From: Saccharopolyspora gloriosae
Lineage (GTDB): Bacteria > Actinomycetota > Actinomycetes > Mycobacteriales > Pseudonocardiaceae
Direction of reading: 5' to 3'
DNA: 64,000 nt
Assembly: GCF_022828475.1 (NCBI RefSeq)
Contig: NZ_CP059557.1
Span: 6,061,470-6,125,469 of the forward strand
Position numbers and translations under genes: made by a program. This document shows, piece by piece, positions 31,111 to 39,588 of the stretch. Numbering within the stretch: the stretch's first letter is position 1; each line of letters opens with the position of its first letter. A model generated the notes under the pieces. That model was not told the DNA's origin. It did no database searches and was given only the letters and a program-made list of their open reading frames with translations.

Positions 31111-32732
31111 CGTGCGCCTCCCCCCGCGACGGGGCCGCGCCCCGCCTCGACAGCCGATGAATCACCCTTCGGCGACACCTTTTCGCCCATCGCGGCGGCC
31201 AACAATTCGGTCTCACCGGCCCGGGTGGTGTCGAACTCCGCCACGCTTCGGCCGTGCCGCAGCACCACCACGCGGTGACACACGCCGGTCAGCTCCGGCA
31301 GCTCCGACGAGGCCAGCAGCACGCCGATGCCCCGTGCGGCGATCTCGCCGAGCAGCTCGTAGATCTCCGCTTTCGCGCCGATGTCCACGCCGCGCGTCGG
31401 CTCGTCCAGCAACAGCAGCCGCGGCTCGGTGAGCAGCATCCGGCCGAACACGACCTTCTGCTGATTCCCGCCGGACAAGGTGCCGACCGGATCGGCGATG
31501 CGGCCCAGCTTCACCTTCAGCCGCTCCACGCTGCGCTCCGTCGAGTCAACCTCCGAACGGCGCCGGACCAGACCGGCGACACCGAGCCGGTCCACCACCG
31601 AGAGCACCATGTTCGCCTGCACGGAATGCCCCAGCACCAAACCCGAGGCGCGGCGATCCTCCGGGACGAACGCGATGCCCTTGCGCAACGCCTCCCGCGG
31701 GCCGCTCGGACGCACCGGCCGCCCGTCCAGCCGCACCGAGCCCTCCCAGCGGCCCGCCGAACCCGCGCCGAACAGCGACTCCAGCAGCTCCGTGCGGCCC
31801 GAACCGAGCAGCCCGCACACGCCGACGATCTCGCCCGCCCGTACCGACGCGGTGATGCCGTCGGGCTCCCGCCTGCCGACCCGGTGCCTGCGCGGGCGGA
31901 CGCGGAAATCCGACACCGCCAGCAGCTCGTCGCCCGGTTGCCGCTCTTGACCGGGTTGCTCCTGTTCACCGTGTTGCAGTTCGTCCTGATTCCGGAACAA
32001 GGTGCGCACCGGGCGACCCACCATCGCCTCCGCCGCCTGCTCCGCGGTGAGGTCGCGAGCGTCGAACTCGGTCACCCAGCGGCCGTTGCGCAGCACCGTC
32101 GCCCGGTCGGCGACCGCGCCGATCTCGTCCATCCGGTGCGAGATGTAGACGATGCCGGTGCCGCGCTTGCGCAGCTCCGAGATCACCGCGAACAGCCGCT
32201 GCACCTCGGAGTTCGACAGCGCCGAAGTCGGCTCGTCCATGATCAGGACCTTGGCGTCCAACAGCAGCGCCCGCGCGATCGTGACCAGCTGCTGCTCCCC
32301 CACTCGCAGCTCGCCCACCGGGCGGGCCGGGTCGAGGTCGATGCCGGTGCGCTGCAACAGCTCACGGGTCCGCTGCGCCATCCGTCGGCGATCCACCACG
32401 CCGGCCCGGCGCAGCTCGCGGCCCAAGTACAGGTTGTCGGCGACCGAGAGCGCCGGCACCAGGTCCAGCTCCTGGTGGATCATCGCGATGCCCGCCTGCT
32501 GCGCGTCCGAGGGCTTCGCGAACCGCGCCGGAGCGCCGTTCACCGCGACCGTGCCCTCGTAGTCGGCGATGTCGCCGGACAGGACGCGCATCAACGTGGA
32601 CTTGCCCGCGCCGTTCTCCCCCAGCAGCGCGTGCACTTCGCCCTCGTGCACGGTCAGATCCACACCGTCGCACGCCAGGACACCGCCGTAGCGTTTGGTG
32701 ATGCCGGTCAGCTCTACCAGTGGCGCCGTCAT
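31107..32732 (-). CDS. Sugar ABC transporter ATP-binding protein with two NBDs (RbsA-like)
   Basis: A 541-residue tandem ATPase. The first domain has Walker A G-E-N-G-A-G-K-S-T (about 35-43) and Walker B V-L-I-M-D-E-P-T-S-A-L. The second has the usual degenerate Walker A G-L-L-G-S-G-R-T-E of this family, signature L-S-G-G-N-Q-Q-K and Walker B L-L-L-D-E-P-T-R-G-V-D. A Gln/Glu-rich linker joins them (about 262-285). It powers import of a monosaccharide. ATG 32732 has GGGGGGAA; an earlier ATG at 32750 is in frame. First gene of the operon, transcribed from a TTGACA promoter with a LacI-type operator identical to the one at the isomerase gene. Confidence 0.92.
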   Translation of the reverse strand: MTAPLVELTGITKRYGGVLACDGVDLTVHEGEVHALLGENGAGKSTLMRVLSGDIADYEGTVAVNGAPARFAKPSDAQQAGIAMIHQELDLVPALSVADNLYLGRELRRAGVVDRRRMAQRTRELLQRTGIDLDPARPVGELRVGEQQLVTIARALLLDAKVLIMDEPTSALSNSEVQRLFAVISELRKRGTGIVYISHRMDEIGAVADRATVLRNGRWVTEFDARDLTAEQAAEAMVGRPVRTLFRNQDELQHGEQEQPGQERQPGDELLAVSDFRVRPRRHRVGRREPDGITASVRAGEIVGVCGLLGSGRTELLESLFGAGSAGRWEGSVRLDGRPVRPSGPREALRKGIAFVPEDRRASGLVLGHSVQANMVLSVVDRLGVAGLVRRRSEVDSTERSVERLKVKLGRIADPVGTLSGGNQQKVVFGRMLLTEPRLLLLDEPTRGVDIGAKAEIYELLGEIAARGIGVLLASSELPELTGVCHRVVVLRHGRSVAEFDTTRAGETELLAAAMGEKVSPKGDSSAVEAGRGPVAGGGAR

Positions 32733-32784
32733 TCGAGTTCCCCCCGTCATCCGACCGCTGTCACCCCGAAGCAACCGCACGGAC

Positions 32785-32834
32785 CCGAGAAAACGATTGC
32801 TCGGACGCTAAGAGTTTCCAGTTGTCTGTGTCAA
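32785..32834 (-). promoter_or_regulatory. Promoter of the sugar ABC operon with abutting LacI-type operator
   Basis: On the minus strand: -35 TTGACA (32829-32834), 18-base spacer, -10 TAGCGT (32805-32810), directly followed by the near-palindrome CCGAGCAATCGTTTTCTCGG (32785-32804 as read on the minus strand). Eighteen of its bases (32785-32802) are identical, in inverse orientation, to the operator of the isomerase-kinase unit. The position over the expected start of transcription is a classical repression site. The ATPase start codon is 53 bases downstream. Confidence 0.85.
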
Positions 32835-32982
32835 GGTTCACAGTCCACCCGTCCGACGCTCAGCCGCCATTCGGCCGCGCCCGGATCACACAGCGGTCAC
32901 GAGGGCATGAAGCACCGCAGGTCCGGGATCAACTTCCGGAGAGGTCGTTCCACGGCTGTTCCAGACCGTTACGGTTGTGCGT

Positions 32983-33900
32983 GTGACCGCCACTCGCGAG
33001 CGCCAGAGCGCACCCTCTCCCGACAACGGCGCCCCACAATGGGCAGAACGGTCCGCTTTCGGCAGCCGCGGAGTGCCCCTATGGGGAGCGGTGCTGATCG
33101 CGGCGGGCGGCACCGCGCTGGGCGCGGTGATCGACCTGCTGCTCAGCGGCAACCCCGGATGGATCTTCAAGATCTGCCTGATCGTGGGCTGCCTGGCTTC
33201 GGTGGCGCTGGTGCGGCGAGGCAACCTGTTCGGGCCGATGGTGCAGACGCCCCTGGTCGCCACCGTGGTGATGCCGATCGCGGTGCTCCTGTTCGGCGGC
33301 GGCGCGAGTGGCGGCGGAGTGATGGGCAAGGCGCTGTCCGTCGTGCAGCCGCTCATCGCGGGCTTCCCCATGATGGCGATCACCACCGCCGTGTGCCTCG
33401 CGTTCGGGCTGGTGCGGATGTTCTTGCTGCAACGCGCCGGTGAACAGTCCGAAGTCGACCTCTCCGATACGCCGACGAAGAAGCGCAGGCCCGTCAAGCC
33501 GAAGGCGTCCGCCCAGGAAGCTCGGCAGCAGCGCAAGCGCCCCGCCGACGGCGAGCGGCGCCCGGCCGCCGGCTCACGTGGCGAACGAGGTGAACGCGGC
33601 GGCGACCGGAGCAGGGCGCGACGCCCCGCCCCCGAACAGGGCGGCCGCCCCCGCGACGGCGGCGCCCCCAAGCGAGAAGGACGCCCCGAACGCGGCGACC
33701 GCGCCACGCCCCCGGCCCGCGGCGGCGAACGCGGCCGGGGCACTCCGCCCGGACGCGGCACTCCCGGTCGCGGCCAGCCCGGCCGATCCGCCGACCGCGG
33801 CGAAGGCCGCCCCCGCCCCGCGCCCGGCCGCGGACGGCCCGAGCCGAAGCCCGACCCGCAGCGCAGGCCCCGCAAGCCCCGCGACGACTTCTTCGACTGA
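32983..33900 (+). CDS. DUF6542 membrane protein with Arg/Gly/Pro-rich tail (Rv1111c-like)
   Basis: A 305-residue protein. Four membrane segments lie at about residues 35-55, 62-80, 88-108 and 120-145. The remaining half is a very basic, disordered tail of Arg, Gly, Pro, Asp and Lys (for example R-G-E-R-G-E-R-G-G-D-R), likely to bind nucleic acid or acidic lipid, and ends D-D-F-F-D. DUF6542 proteins usually stand beside ispH in actinomycetes, as here. GTG 32983 is the probable start; GTG 32977 is two codons earlier. Function unknown. The next gene, ispH, is convergent. Confidence 0.8.
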   Translation: MTATRERQSAPSPDNGAPQWAERSAFGSRGVPLWGAVLIAAGGTALGAVIDLLLSGNPGWIFKICLIVGCLASVALVRRGNLFGPMVQTPLVATVVMPIAVLLFGGGASGGGVMGKALSVVQPLIAGFPMMAITTAVCLAFGLVRMFLLQRAGEQSEVDLSDTPTKKRRPVKPKASAQEARQQRKRPADGERRPAAGSRGERGERGGDRSRARRPAPEQGGRPRDGGAPKREGRPERGDRATPPARGGERGRGTPPGRGTPGRGQPGRSADRGEGRPRPAPGRGRPEPKPDPQRRPRKPRDDFFD

Positions 33901-33945
33901 GCGAGCCGACGCTCGCCTCGGCCCACCCCTCCGCCGAACGCGAAA

Positions 33946-33977
33946 CGGCCCGCCGGACCTAACGGTCGAGCGGGCCG
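33946..33977 (+). terminator. Hairpin after the DUF6542 gene
   Basis: CGGCCCGC at 33946-33953 pairs with GCGGGCCG at 33970-33977 around a 16-base loop, 45 bases after the stop codon. No T tract follows. The rest of the 33901-34236 gap is filled by the structured repeat at 34071-34200. Confidence 0.5.
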
Positions 33978-34070
33978 CACTTGAGTTCAGGAACCCTCGC
34001 GATGGTGGTTCGATCTGCGTCTTGTCGGCGGCGAACCCCGCGAAGGACGCAGCGAACCAAGCCTTCCTTG

Positions 34071-34200
34071 CGGCGAAGCCGTGCCTGTATGCGCGAAGCG
34101 CACAGCCCACGTCAAGAAGCCGACCACCGGCGGGTTCTCAGCTGTCTTCTCGCGAGGACGGCTTTTTCGCAGCGAGAAGACAGCTGAGGTTCCGCCACCC
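34071..34200 (+). repeat. Structured intergenic palindrome family, copy 1, with 52-base companion block
   Basis: The core has perfect 17-base arms at 34137-34153 (CTCAGCTGTCTTCTCGC) and 34172-34188, preceded by ACCACCGGCGGGTT and followed by GTTCCGCCACCCGG. This copy has a short 18-base loop, unlike the other three. The 52 bases at 34071-34122 recur in inverted orientation at 40534-40585, beside copy 3. It lies between convergent DUF6542 and ispH genes, so a bidirectional terminator role fits. Confidence 0.8.
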
Positions 34201-34236
34201 GGACACCGAAGCAAACCCACCGAGCGGAAGAACGTC

Positions 34237-35274
34237 TCAGCGAACGCCCTTCGGCGCGTTCGGGTTTTCTTTGAGGTCCTTGCGCAGTTCCTTCGGCAGC
34301 GAGAACTGGATCTTCTCGTTCGCGGTGGTGACCTCTTCCACCTCACCGTCCCAGCCGTGCTGCGACAGGTGGTCCAGGACCTGCATGACCAGCACGTCCG
34401 GCACCGAGGCACCGCTGGTGACGCCGACCGTGGTCACGCCCTCCAGCCAGGAGTCCTCGATCTGGTCCGCGTAGTCGATCAGGTGCGAATCCGAGGCTCC
34501 GGCCTGCAGCGCGACCTCGACCAGGCGCTTCGAGTTCGACGAGTTCTCCGACCCGACGACCAGCACCAGGTCGCACTCCGCGGCCATCGCCTTCACCGCG
34601 ACCTGGCGGTTCGAGGTGGCGTAGCAGATGTCGTCGCTCGGCGGTGCCTGCAGATCCGGGAAGCGGTCCTTGATCTGGTCGACCCGCTCCATCGTCTCGT
34701 CGACGCTGAGCGTGGTCTGCGACAGCCACACGACCTTGTTGGGGTCGCGCACGTTGACCTTGTCGACGTCCTCCGGCTTGTCGACGAGCTGCACGCGGTC
34801 CGGCGCCTCACCGGCGGTGCCCTCGACCTCCTCGTGGCCTTCGTGGCCGATCAGCAGGATGTCGTAGTCGTCGCGGGCGAACCGGTTGACCTCCTTGTGC
34901 ACCTTCGTGACCAGCGGGCAGGTCGCGTCGATGGTGCGCAGGTTGCGGGCCTTCGCCTCCTCGTGCACCACGGGGGCGACGCCGTGCGCGGAGAACACGA
35001 CCAGCGCGCCTTCCGGGACCTCATCGGTCTCCTCGACGAAGATCACGCCGCGTTCCTGGAGGGTTTCCACCACGTGCTTGTTGTGCACGATCTCCTTGCG
35101 CACGTAGACGGGCGGGCCGTAGGTCTCCAGCGCCTTCTCCACCGTGATCACCGCACGGTCCACACCGGCGCAGTAGCCACGAGGTTTGGCGAGCAGGACG
35201 CGCTTGGCGGGCTCGCCCTCCGGGGTCGTCGTGTCCTGGTCGAGGCGATCAGCCGCCTGCGGCGAGGTGCTCAT
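34237..35274 (-). CDS. ispH: 4-hydroxy-3-methylbut-2-enyl diphosphate reductase
   Basis: A 345-residue enzyme of the last step of the MEP isoprenoid pathway; it makes IPP and DMAPP from HMBPP using a [4Fe-4S] cluster. The three cluster cysteines are visible in R-G-Y-C-A-G (Cys35), D-A-T-C-P-L-V (about 127) and [10 protein letters not shown] (about 220). Substrate-binding V-H-N-K-H-V-V and S-A-H-G-V are present, as is T-S-G-A-S-V-P-D near the end. ATG 35274 (M-S-T-S-P-Q) gives the normal length; 19 upstream codons in frame are ignored. Products feed the prenyl synthase encoded at 51.8 kb, among others. Confidence 0.97.
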   Translation of the reverse strand: MSTSPQAADRLDQDTTTPEGEPAKRVLLAKPRGYCAGVDRAVITVEKALETYGPPVYVRKEIVHNKHVVETLQERGVIFVEETDEVPEGALVVFSAHGVAPVVHEEAKARNLRTIDATCPLVTKVHKEVNRFARDDYDILLIGHEGHEEVEGTAGEAPDRVQLVDKPEDVDKVNVRDPNKVVWLSQTTLSVDETMERVDQIKDRFPDLQAPPSDDICYATSNRQVAVKAMAAECDLVLVVGSENSSNSKRLVEVALQAGASDSHLIDYADQIEDSWLEGVTTVGVTSGASVPDVLVMQVLDHLSQHGWDGEVEEVTTANEKIQFSLPKELRKDLKENPNAPKGVR

Positions 35275-35429
35275 GGTGTCCAGGGTACGGACCACCTCGC
35301 GACGGGTCAGCCCTGCGGCCGCCCACTTCACCGGTACCGCGCGTCACCCTCACCCGCCGCACGCGTGGCGGGCGAAGCTCATGTCCCAGGACGATGGTTT
35401 CCCAGGCGCGATTGCGGGAAGGTAGGGCC

Positions 35430-35894
35430 ATGTCGACGTATCCCTTGCCGATCCGGGTCGCGGCCGGACTCGCGACCGTCACCGTCGAACAGACCCGGCA
35501 GCTGCCCGCGCAGCTGCTCGGCCTGCCGCTGACCGTGGCCAGTCAGGCGCTGCAACTGTCCATGCGGGTGCAGCAGCAGATCACCGAACTGGCGATCCGC
35601 GGTGACGAGACGCTCAGCGCCTGGCAGGGCGTCGAGGACGAGCCGGAGTGGGCGACGTTCGACGAGGACGAACCCGCCGTGCAGCCACGACCGGTCGGCG
35701 TCCCCGAACCCGCGGGCGCCGACGTGCTCGCCGAATACGACGACATGACCCTCCCGCAGCTGCGCGGCAAACTCCGCGGCTTCTCCGCCGAGGACGTCGA
35801 GGCGCTGCTGGAGCACGAGCAGCGGCACGGCGAGCGGCCCGAGTTCCTCCGCATGCTCACCAACCGCCTCACCCGCCTGCGCGGCGAGGACTGA
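35430..35894 (+). CDS. Lipid droplet-associated protein family (Rv1109c-like)
   Basis: A 154-residue protein. The first 70 residues form amphipathic helices with many Leu/Val/Gln (P-L-P-I-R-V-A-A-G-L-A-T), suitable for lying on a membrane or lipid surface. A Pro/Glu linker follows, then a C-terminal helical motif L-R-G-K-L-R-G-F, E-D-V-E-A-L-L-E-H-E and R-M-L-T-N-R-L. This pattern and the place between ispH and xseA match the mycobacterial Rv1109c family, annotated as lipid droplet-associated; the family name is recalled. ATG 35430 follows GGAAGGTAGG. Divergent from ispH. Confidence 0.75.
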   Translation: MSTYPLPIRVAAGLATVTVEQTRQLPAQLLGLPLTVASQALQLSMRVQQQITELAIRGDETLSAWQGVEDEPEWATFDEDEPAVQPRPVGVPEPAGADVLAEYDDMTLPQLRGKLRGFSAEDVEALLEHEQRHGERPEFLRMLTNRLTRLRGED

Positions 35895-35936
35895 ACTTCA
35901 GCTTCGCAACCCGCACAGAACGATCTTTTGATCTTG

Positions 35937-36085
35937 TCAGCGGCGCAGCCGCTGAGCAGTGACCACCAGGGCAAAGGACCACCGGCGGGTTCTCAGCGGC
36001 TTCCTCGCGAGGACAGCGATTTCGCTCGCGGCGGAGCCACTTGCGAAATCGATCCCGCAGCGAGGAAGCCACTGAGGTTCCGCTG
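35937..36085 (+). repeat. Structured intergenic palindrome family, copy 2
   Basis: Outer arms of 17 bases at 35992-36008 (CTCAGCGGCTTCCTCGC) and 36060-36076, with one mismatch. An inner stem joins CGATTTCGC (36017-36025) and GCGAAATCG (36043-36051) around the conserved centre with GGCGGAGCCACTT. A separate small hairpin, TCAGCGGC-gca-GCCGCTGA, stands at 35937-35955 and is shared, less perfectly, with copy 4. It lies between the Rv1109c-like gene and xseA, which point the same way. Confidence 0.8.
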
Positions 36086-36164
36086 AGCGACCCATTACGC
36101 AGGCTGACCGGACGGGCCGCCGTATGATCGCGGCGGTGCATGTCCGGACGTTGAAGGAGCGGTT

Positions 36165-37409
36165 CTGAACGCCTCCGCCAGCCAGCCGCCGACCAGCGCG
36201 GAAGACCCGTGGCCGGTCCGCACCGTCGCCCGCAAGATCGCCGACTGGATCCACCGGCTCGGCAACATCTGGGTCGAAGGGCAGATCACCCAGATCTCCA
36301 ACCGCCCCGGCGCGGCCACCTCGTTCCTCACGCTGCGCGACCCGTCCGCCGAGGTGTCGCTGACGCTGACCTGCGCGTCCTCGCTGCTGCGCAAGCAAGA
36401 TCCGCCGTTGACCGACGGCAGCCGCGTCGTGGTGCACGGCAAGCCCACGTTCTTCGTCGGCCGCGGCACGCTGAGCCTGCGGGTCGACGAGATCCGCGCC
36501 GTCGGCATCGGTGAACTGCTCGCCCGCATCGAACGGCTCCGGCAGCTGCTCAAGGCGGAAGGCCTGTTCGACCCGGCGCGCAAGCGGCCGCTGCCGTTCT
36601 TGCCGAACAAGGTCGGCCTCATCACCGGGCGGGCGTCCGCCGCCGAGCACGACGTGCTCACCAACGCTCGGCTGCGCTGGCCGTCGGTGCGCTTCGAGAT
36701 CCGCAACGTGGCGGTACAGGGTTCCACCGCGGTCCCGCAGATCCTCGACGCGCTCGGCGAACTCGACCGCGACCCCGAGGTGGACGTGATCGTGCTGGCG
36801 CGCGGCGGCGGGAGCGTGGAGGACCTGCTGCCGTTCTCCGACGAGACGCTGTGCCGCGCGGTGTCCACCTGCCGGACGCCGGTGATCAGCGCGATCGGGC
36901 ACGAACCGGACTCGCCGCTGCTGGACCACGTCGCCGATGTCCGCTGCTCCACACCCACCGGAGCAGGCAAAAGGGTCGTTCCGGACATGGCGGAGGAAAC
37001 GCAGCGCGTGCACCAGCTGCGAGATCGAGCACGACGCGCACTACACGGATGGGTGGATCGTGAGCGGCGGCTGCTCGACTCGCTGCGCAGCCGTCCCGCG
37101 CTCGCCGACCCGCACGGCCCGCTGGCGCGCAGATCAGAACAGGTGCAGGTGGCGCGGGACCGCGCGCGGCGAGCCATCACCGGCGTGCTCACCGCCGAAG
37201 GCCATGCCATGACCGCCACCCGATCTCGCTTGACGACCCTCGGTCCTGCGGCCACTCTTGCTCGCGGGTACGCGATCGTGCAGCGCGTCGACTCGGACGG
37301 AGTCGACGGAGTGCTCCGGTCGATCGAAGAGGCTCCGGCGGGAACCACGCTGCGGGTGCGCGTCGTTGACGGAGCAGTGCACGCGGTGGTGCCCGACGGA
37401 ACGGAGTAA
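36165..37409 (+). CDS. xseA: Exodeoxyribonuclease VII large subunit, probable CTG start
   Basis: A 414-residue protein. It has an OB-fold N-terminus ([18 protein letters not shown], then [10 protein letters not shown]), the catalytic domain with G-L-I-T-G-R-x-S-A-A-E-H-D-V, [18 protein letters not shown] and D-x-R-x-S-T-P-T-related [10 protein letters not shown], and C-terminal coiled coils. With XseB it degrades single-stranded DNA from both ends. Conserved sequence begins right after 36165, yet no ATG, GTG or TTG occurs in frame between the stop at 36105 and the GTG at 36354. CTG 36165 has AAGGAG at ideal spacing and is the likely start. A start at 36354 would delete the first 63 residues. 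Confidence 0.92.
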   Translation: MNASASQPPTSAEDPWPVRTVARKIADWIHRLGNIWVEGQITQISNRPGAATSFLTLRDPSAEVSLTLTCASSLLRKQDPPLTDGSRVVVHGKPTFFVGRGTLSLRVDEIRAVGIGELLARIERLRQLLKAEGLFDPARKRPLPFLPNKVGLITGRASAAEHDVLTNARLRWPSVRFEIRNVAVQGSTAVPQILDALGELDRDPEVDVIVLARGGGSVEDLLPFSDETLCRAVSTCRTPVISAIGHEPDSPLLDHVADVRCSTPTGAGKRVVPDMAEETQRVHQLRDRARRALHGWVDRERRLLDSLRSRPALADPHGPLARRSEQVQVARDRARRAITGVLTAEGHAMTATRSRLTTLGPAATLARGYAIVQRVDSDGVDGVLRSIEEAPAGTTLRVRVVDGAVHAVVPDGTE

Positions 37410-37423
37410 GGACGAGGGAGGTC

Positions 37424-37834
37424 GTGGTGCAGGGACAACAGGAGCCCACATTCCTCCCGTTGACGGTCGCCGTCACCCGCTCACCGCAACTGCTCGACGC
37501 GGAACGGGTGCGGCAATGCGTTCACGAAGCGGACGCGGCGGCGGTCGGCTGCTGGAACGCGCTGCTCGGCGGCTGCGACTCCACCGAACGCAGAACGTTG
37601 CCGTTGAAGCTGCGGGCGCTGGCCGACGCGGCCTCCGCCTACGCGGGCACCCGGTGGTGGGTCGGCCACGGCTCCGGACATCGACGTAGGGTCACCGAAG
37701 CCCAATTGCGCATCAACGACGCGGTCCGCGACGGCGACGGCGCCGAGTTCGCCGAGGCGTTCATCGGCTACGACCAGGCCATCGCGACCGCCGTGGTGTC
37801 CGTGCCCAGCAAGCTGGAGAGCCCCACCCCGTGA
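37424..37834 (+). CDS. Hypothetical protein encoded between xseA and xseB
   Basis: A 136-residue soluble, helical protein: [13 protein letters not shown], with [14 protein letters not shown] and a final helix. No recognised family. GTG 37424 follows GAGGGAGG, 14 bases after the xseA stop, and its stop overlaps the xseB start by four bases (GTGA), so it is made as part of the exonuclease VII operon. The insertion between the two subunit genes is unusual (xseA and xseB are usually adjacent) and suggests a link to the nuclease, which is untested. Confidence 0.65.
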   Translation: MVQGQQEPTFLPLTVAVTRSPQLLDAERVRQCVHEADAAAVGCWNALLGGCDSTERRTLPLKLRALADAASAYAGTRWWVGHGSGHRRRVTEAQLRINDAVRDGDGAEFAEAFIGYDQAIATAVVSVPSKLESPTP

Positions 37835-38094
37835 CGAACAACGAGCAGGACGAGCACTTCGACCCCGTCGCCGACCACCCCGAGGTCGCCGAACTCGGCT
37901 ACGAGCAGGCCCGCGACGAACTCGCCGAAGTGGTCAAGCAACTCGAAGCAGGCGGCCTGTCCCTGGAGGAGTCGCTGGCTCTGTGGGAGCGCGGCGAAGC
38001 CCTCGCGACGGTGTGCGAACGCCACCTCGCGGGCGCCAGGGAGCGCGTAGACCGCGCCCTCGCCGCAGTCGAGGAGCCCGGCGAAGCGCAGTAG
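37831..38094 (+). CDS. xseB: Exodeoxyribonuclease VII small subunit
   Basis: An 87-residue protein with the XseB pattern: [37 protein letters not shown], forming the two helices that wrap the coiled coil of XseA. Several small subunits bind each XseA. GTG 37831 overlaps the upstream stop, giving translational coupling. A short GTGGGC/GCCCAC hairpin follows the stop. Confidence 0.95.
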   Translation: MTNNEQDEHFDPVADHPEVAELGYEQARDELAEVVKQLEAGGLSLEESLALWERGEALATVCERHLAGARERVDRALAAVEEPGEAQ

Positions 38095-38216
38095 TGGGCT
38101 CGCCCACGTGGCCCGGCTTCAGGGGGTGCGATCTGCGAAGATCCCCGGTAACGAGTGCGGCGCGCGGAGCCGGTGCGCCATGCCGATGAAGTCAGCTCGC
38201 CATACCGGGAGGCGCG

Positions 38217-39263
38217 ATGAGCACGTCCACCACGCAAGGTCGCCACGAGGCGCCCGACCGCAACCTGGCCATGGAGCTGGTCCGGGTCACCGAGGCCGCG
38301 GCGATGGCTGCGGGCCGCTGGGTGGGTCGCGGTGACAAGAACTCAGGTGACGGTGCCGCAGTGGACGCCATGCGCAAACTGATCGGCACCGTCTCGATGC
38401 AGGGCGTCGTCGTCATCGGCGAAGGCGAGAAGGACGAAGCGCCGATGCTGTTCAACGGCGAGGAGGTCGGCAACGGCGCAGGTCCCGAGGTGGACGTCGC
38501 CGTGGACCCCATCGACGGAACGACGCTGCTCAGCAAGGGCATGCCGAACGCGCTGGCGGTGCTCGCCGTCGCCGAGCGCGGCGCGATGTTCGACCCGTCC
38601 GCGGTGTTCTACATGGAGAAGCTCGCCGTCGGGCCGGAGGCCGCGGGCGTGGTGGACCTGAACGCGCCGACCGCGGAGAACATCCGCCGCGTCGCGAAGG
38701 CCAAGCAGATCGACGTCTCCGACGTCACGGTGTGCATCTTGGACCGGCCGCGGCACGAGACCCTGATCCGCGAAGTCCGCGAGGCGGGCGCCCGCATCCA
38801 GTTCATCTCCGACGGTGACGTGGCCGGCGCGATCGCCGCGGCCCGCCCGGACAGCGGCGTCGACATGCTCATCGGCATCGGCGGCACGCCCGAGGGCATC
38901 ATCACCGCGGCCGCGCTGAAGTGCCTCGACGGGGAGATCCAGACGCGGTTGTGGCCGAAGGACGACGCGGAGCGGCAGCAGGCCGTCGACGCAGGCCACG
39001 ACGTGGACCAGGTGCTGACCACCTCGGACCTGGTGCGCGGCGACAACGTGTTCTTCTGCGCCACCGGCATCACCGACGGCGCGCTGCTCAAGGGCGTGCA
39101 CTACCGGGCGAACCGGTGCAGCACCCAGTCGATCGTGATGCGCTCGAAGTCGGGCACGGTGCGGGTGATCGAGGGCCTGCACAAGCTGACGAAGCTGCGC
39201 GAGTACTCCGACGTGGACCTCGACGGCGCCGGCGAGAACGCCCGGCACGGACTGCTGCCCTGA
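38217..39263 (+). CDS. glpX: Class II fructose-1,6-bisphosphatase
   Basis: A 348-residue GlpX-type phosphatase, usually the essential gluconeogenic FBPase in mycobacteria. Metal and phosphate motifs are [14 protein letters not shown] (about 66-79), [12 protein letters not shown] (about 93-104), [10 protein letters not shown] and [14 protein letters not shown]. It hydrolyses fructose-1,6-bisphosphate to fructose-6-phosphate. ATG 38217 has GGGAGGCGCG. A strong hairpin of the strand-polar family follows the gene. In M. tuberculosis fum is the neighbour; here a protease and a flavoprotein gene intervene. Confidence 0.97.
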   Translation: MSTSTTQGRHEAPDRNLAMELVRVTEAAAMAAGRWVGRGDKNSGDGAAVDAMRKLIGTVSMQGVVVIGEGEKDEAPMLFNGEEVGNGAGPEVDVAVDPIDGTTLLSKGMPNALAVLAVAERGAMFDPSAVFYMEKLAVGPEAAGVVDLNAPTAENIRRVAKAKQIDVSDVTVCILDRPRHETLIREVREAGARIQFISDGDVAGAIAAARPDSGVDMLIGIGGTPEGIITAAALKCLDGEIQTRLWPKDDAERQQAVDAGHDVDQVLTTSDLVRGDNVFFCATGITDGALLKGVHYRANRCSTQSIVMRSKSGTVRVIEGLHKLTKLREYSDVDLDGAGENARHGLLP

Positions 39264-39278
39264 TCTTCCGGCTCGGCG

Positions 39279-39324
39279 GAACGGGCCGTTCGTCCCCATC
39301 TCGGTGGGGATGGGCGGTCCGTTC
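39279..39324 (+). terminator. Terminator after glpX, related to the 49-bp hairpins at 13 kb
   Basis: 19-base arms beginning GAACGGGCCGTTC (39279-39297) and ending GGCGGTCCGTTC (39306-39324), followed by TTTCGTTTCC. The four imperfect positions are all G-U pairs when read as plus-strand RNA, the direction of glpX. Same GAACGG-CCGTTC core as the triple repeat. The rest of the 39264-39588 gap shows no gene. Confidence 0.75.
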
Positions 39325-39588
39325 TTTCGTTTCCGGATCGACCCGCGCTGCCACGATGGGAACTTTTCCCGGTATTTCCCCGGAATCGGCCGATGGGACG
39401 GTTTTGACCTGCGGATCGTCCTGTTCGGACGCGGCGGCACCGGCGTAGGGGCGATCGGCACACCGCCATAAGTGGGTGCCTCGTGAGAGTGAAGATCCTT
39501 ACTGTCAGTGGTCACTCGGCCTGCCGCACCGCGCCGAGCTCCACTACCGGCCGCCCCAGGGCCGGGCATACGGAAGGACTCGTCCCCC

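Noticed and set aside
33574-34110. 178-codon minus-strand frame across the DUF6542 gene end and palindrome copy 1
   Set aside because: Its first part comes from the repeat block and the rest is antisense to the Arg/Gly-rich tail; the same peptide start appears at 40546 by repetition, not by homology.
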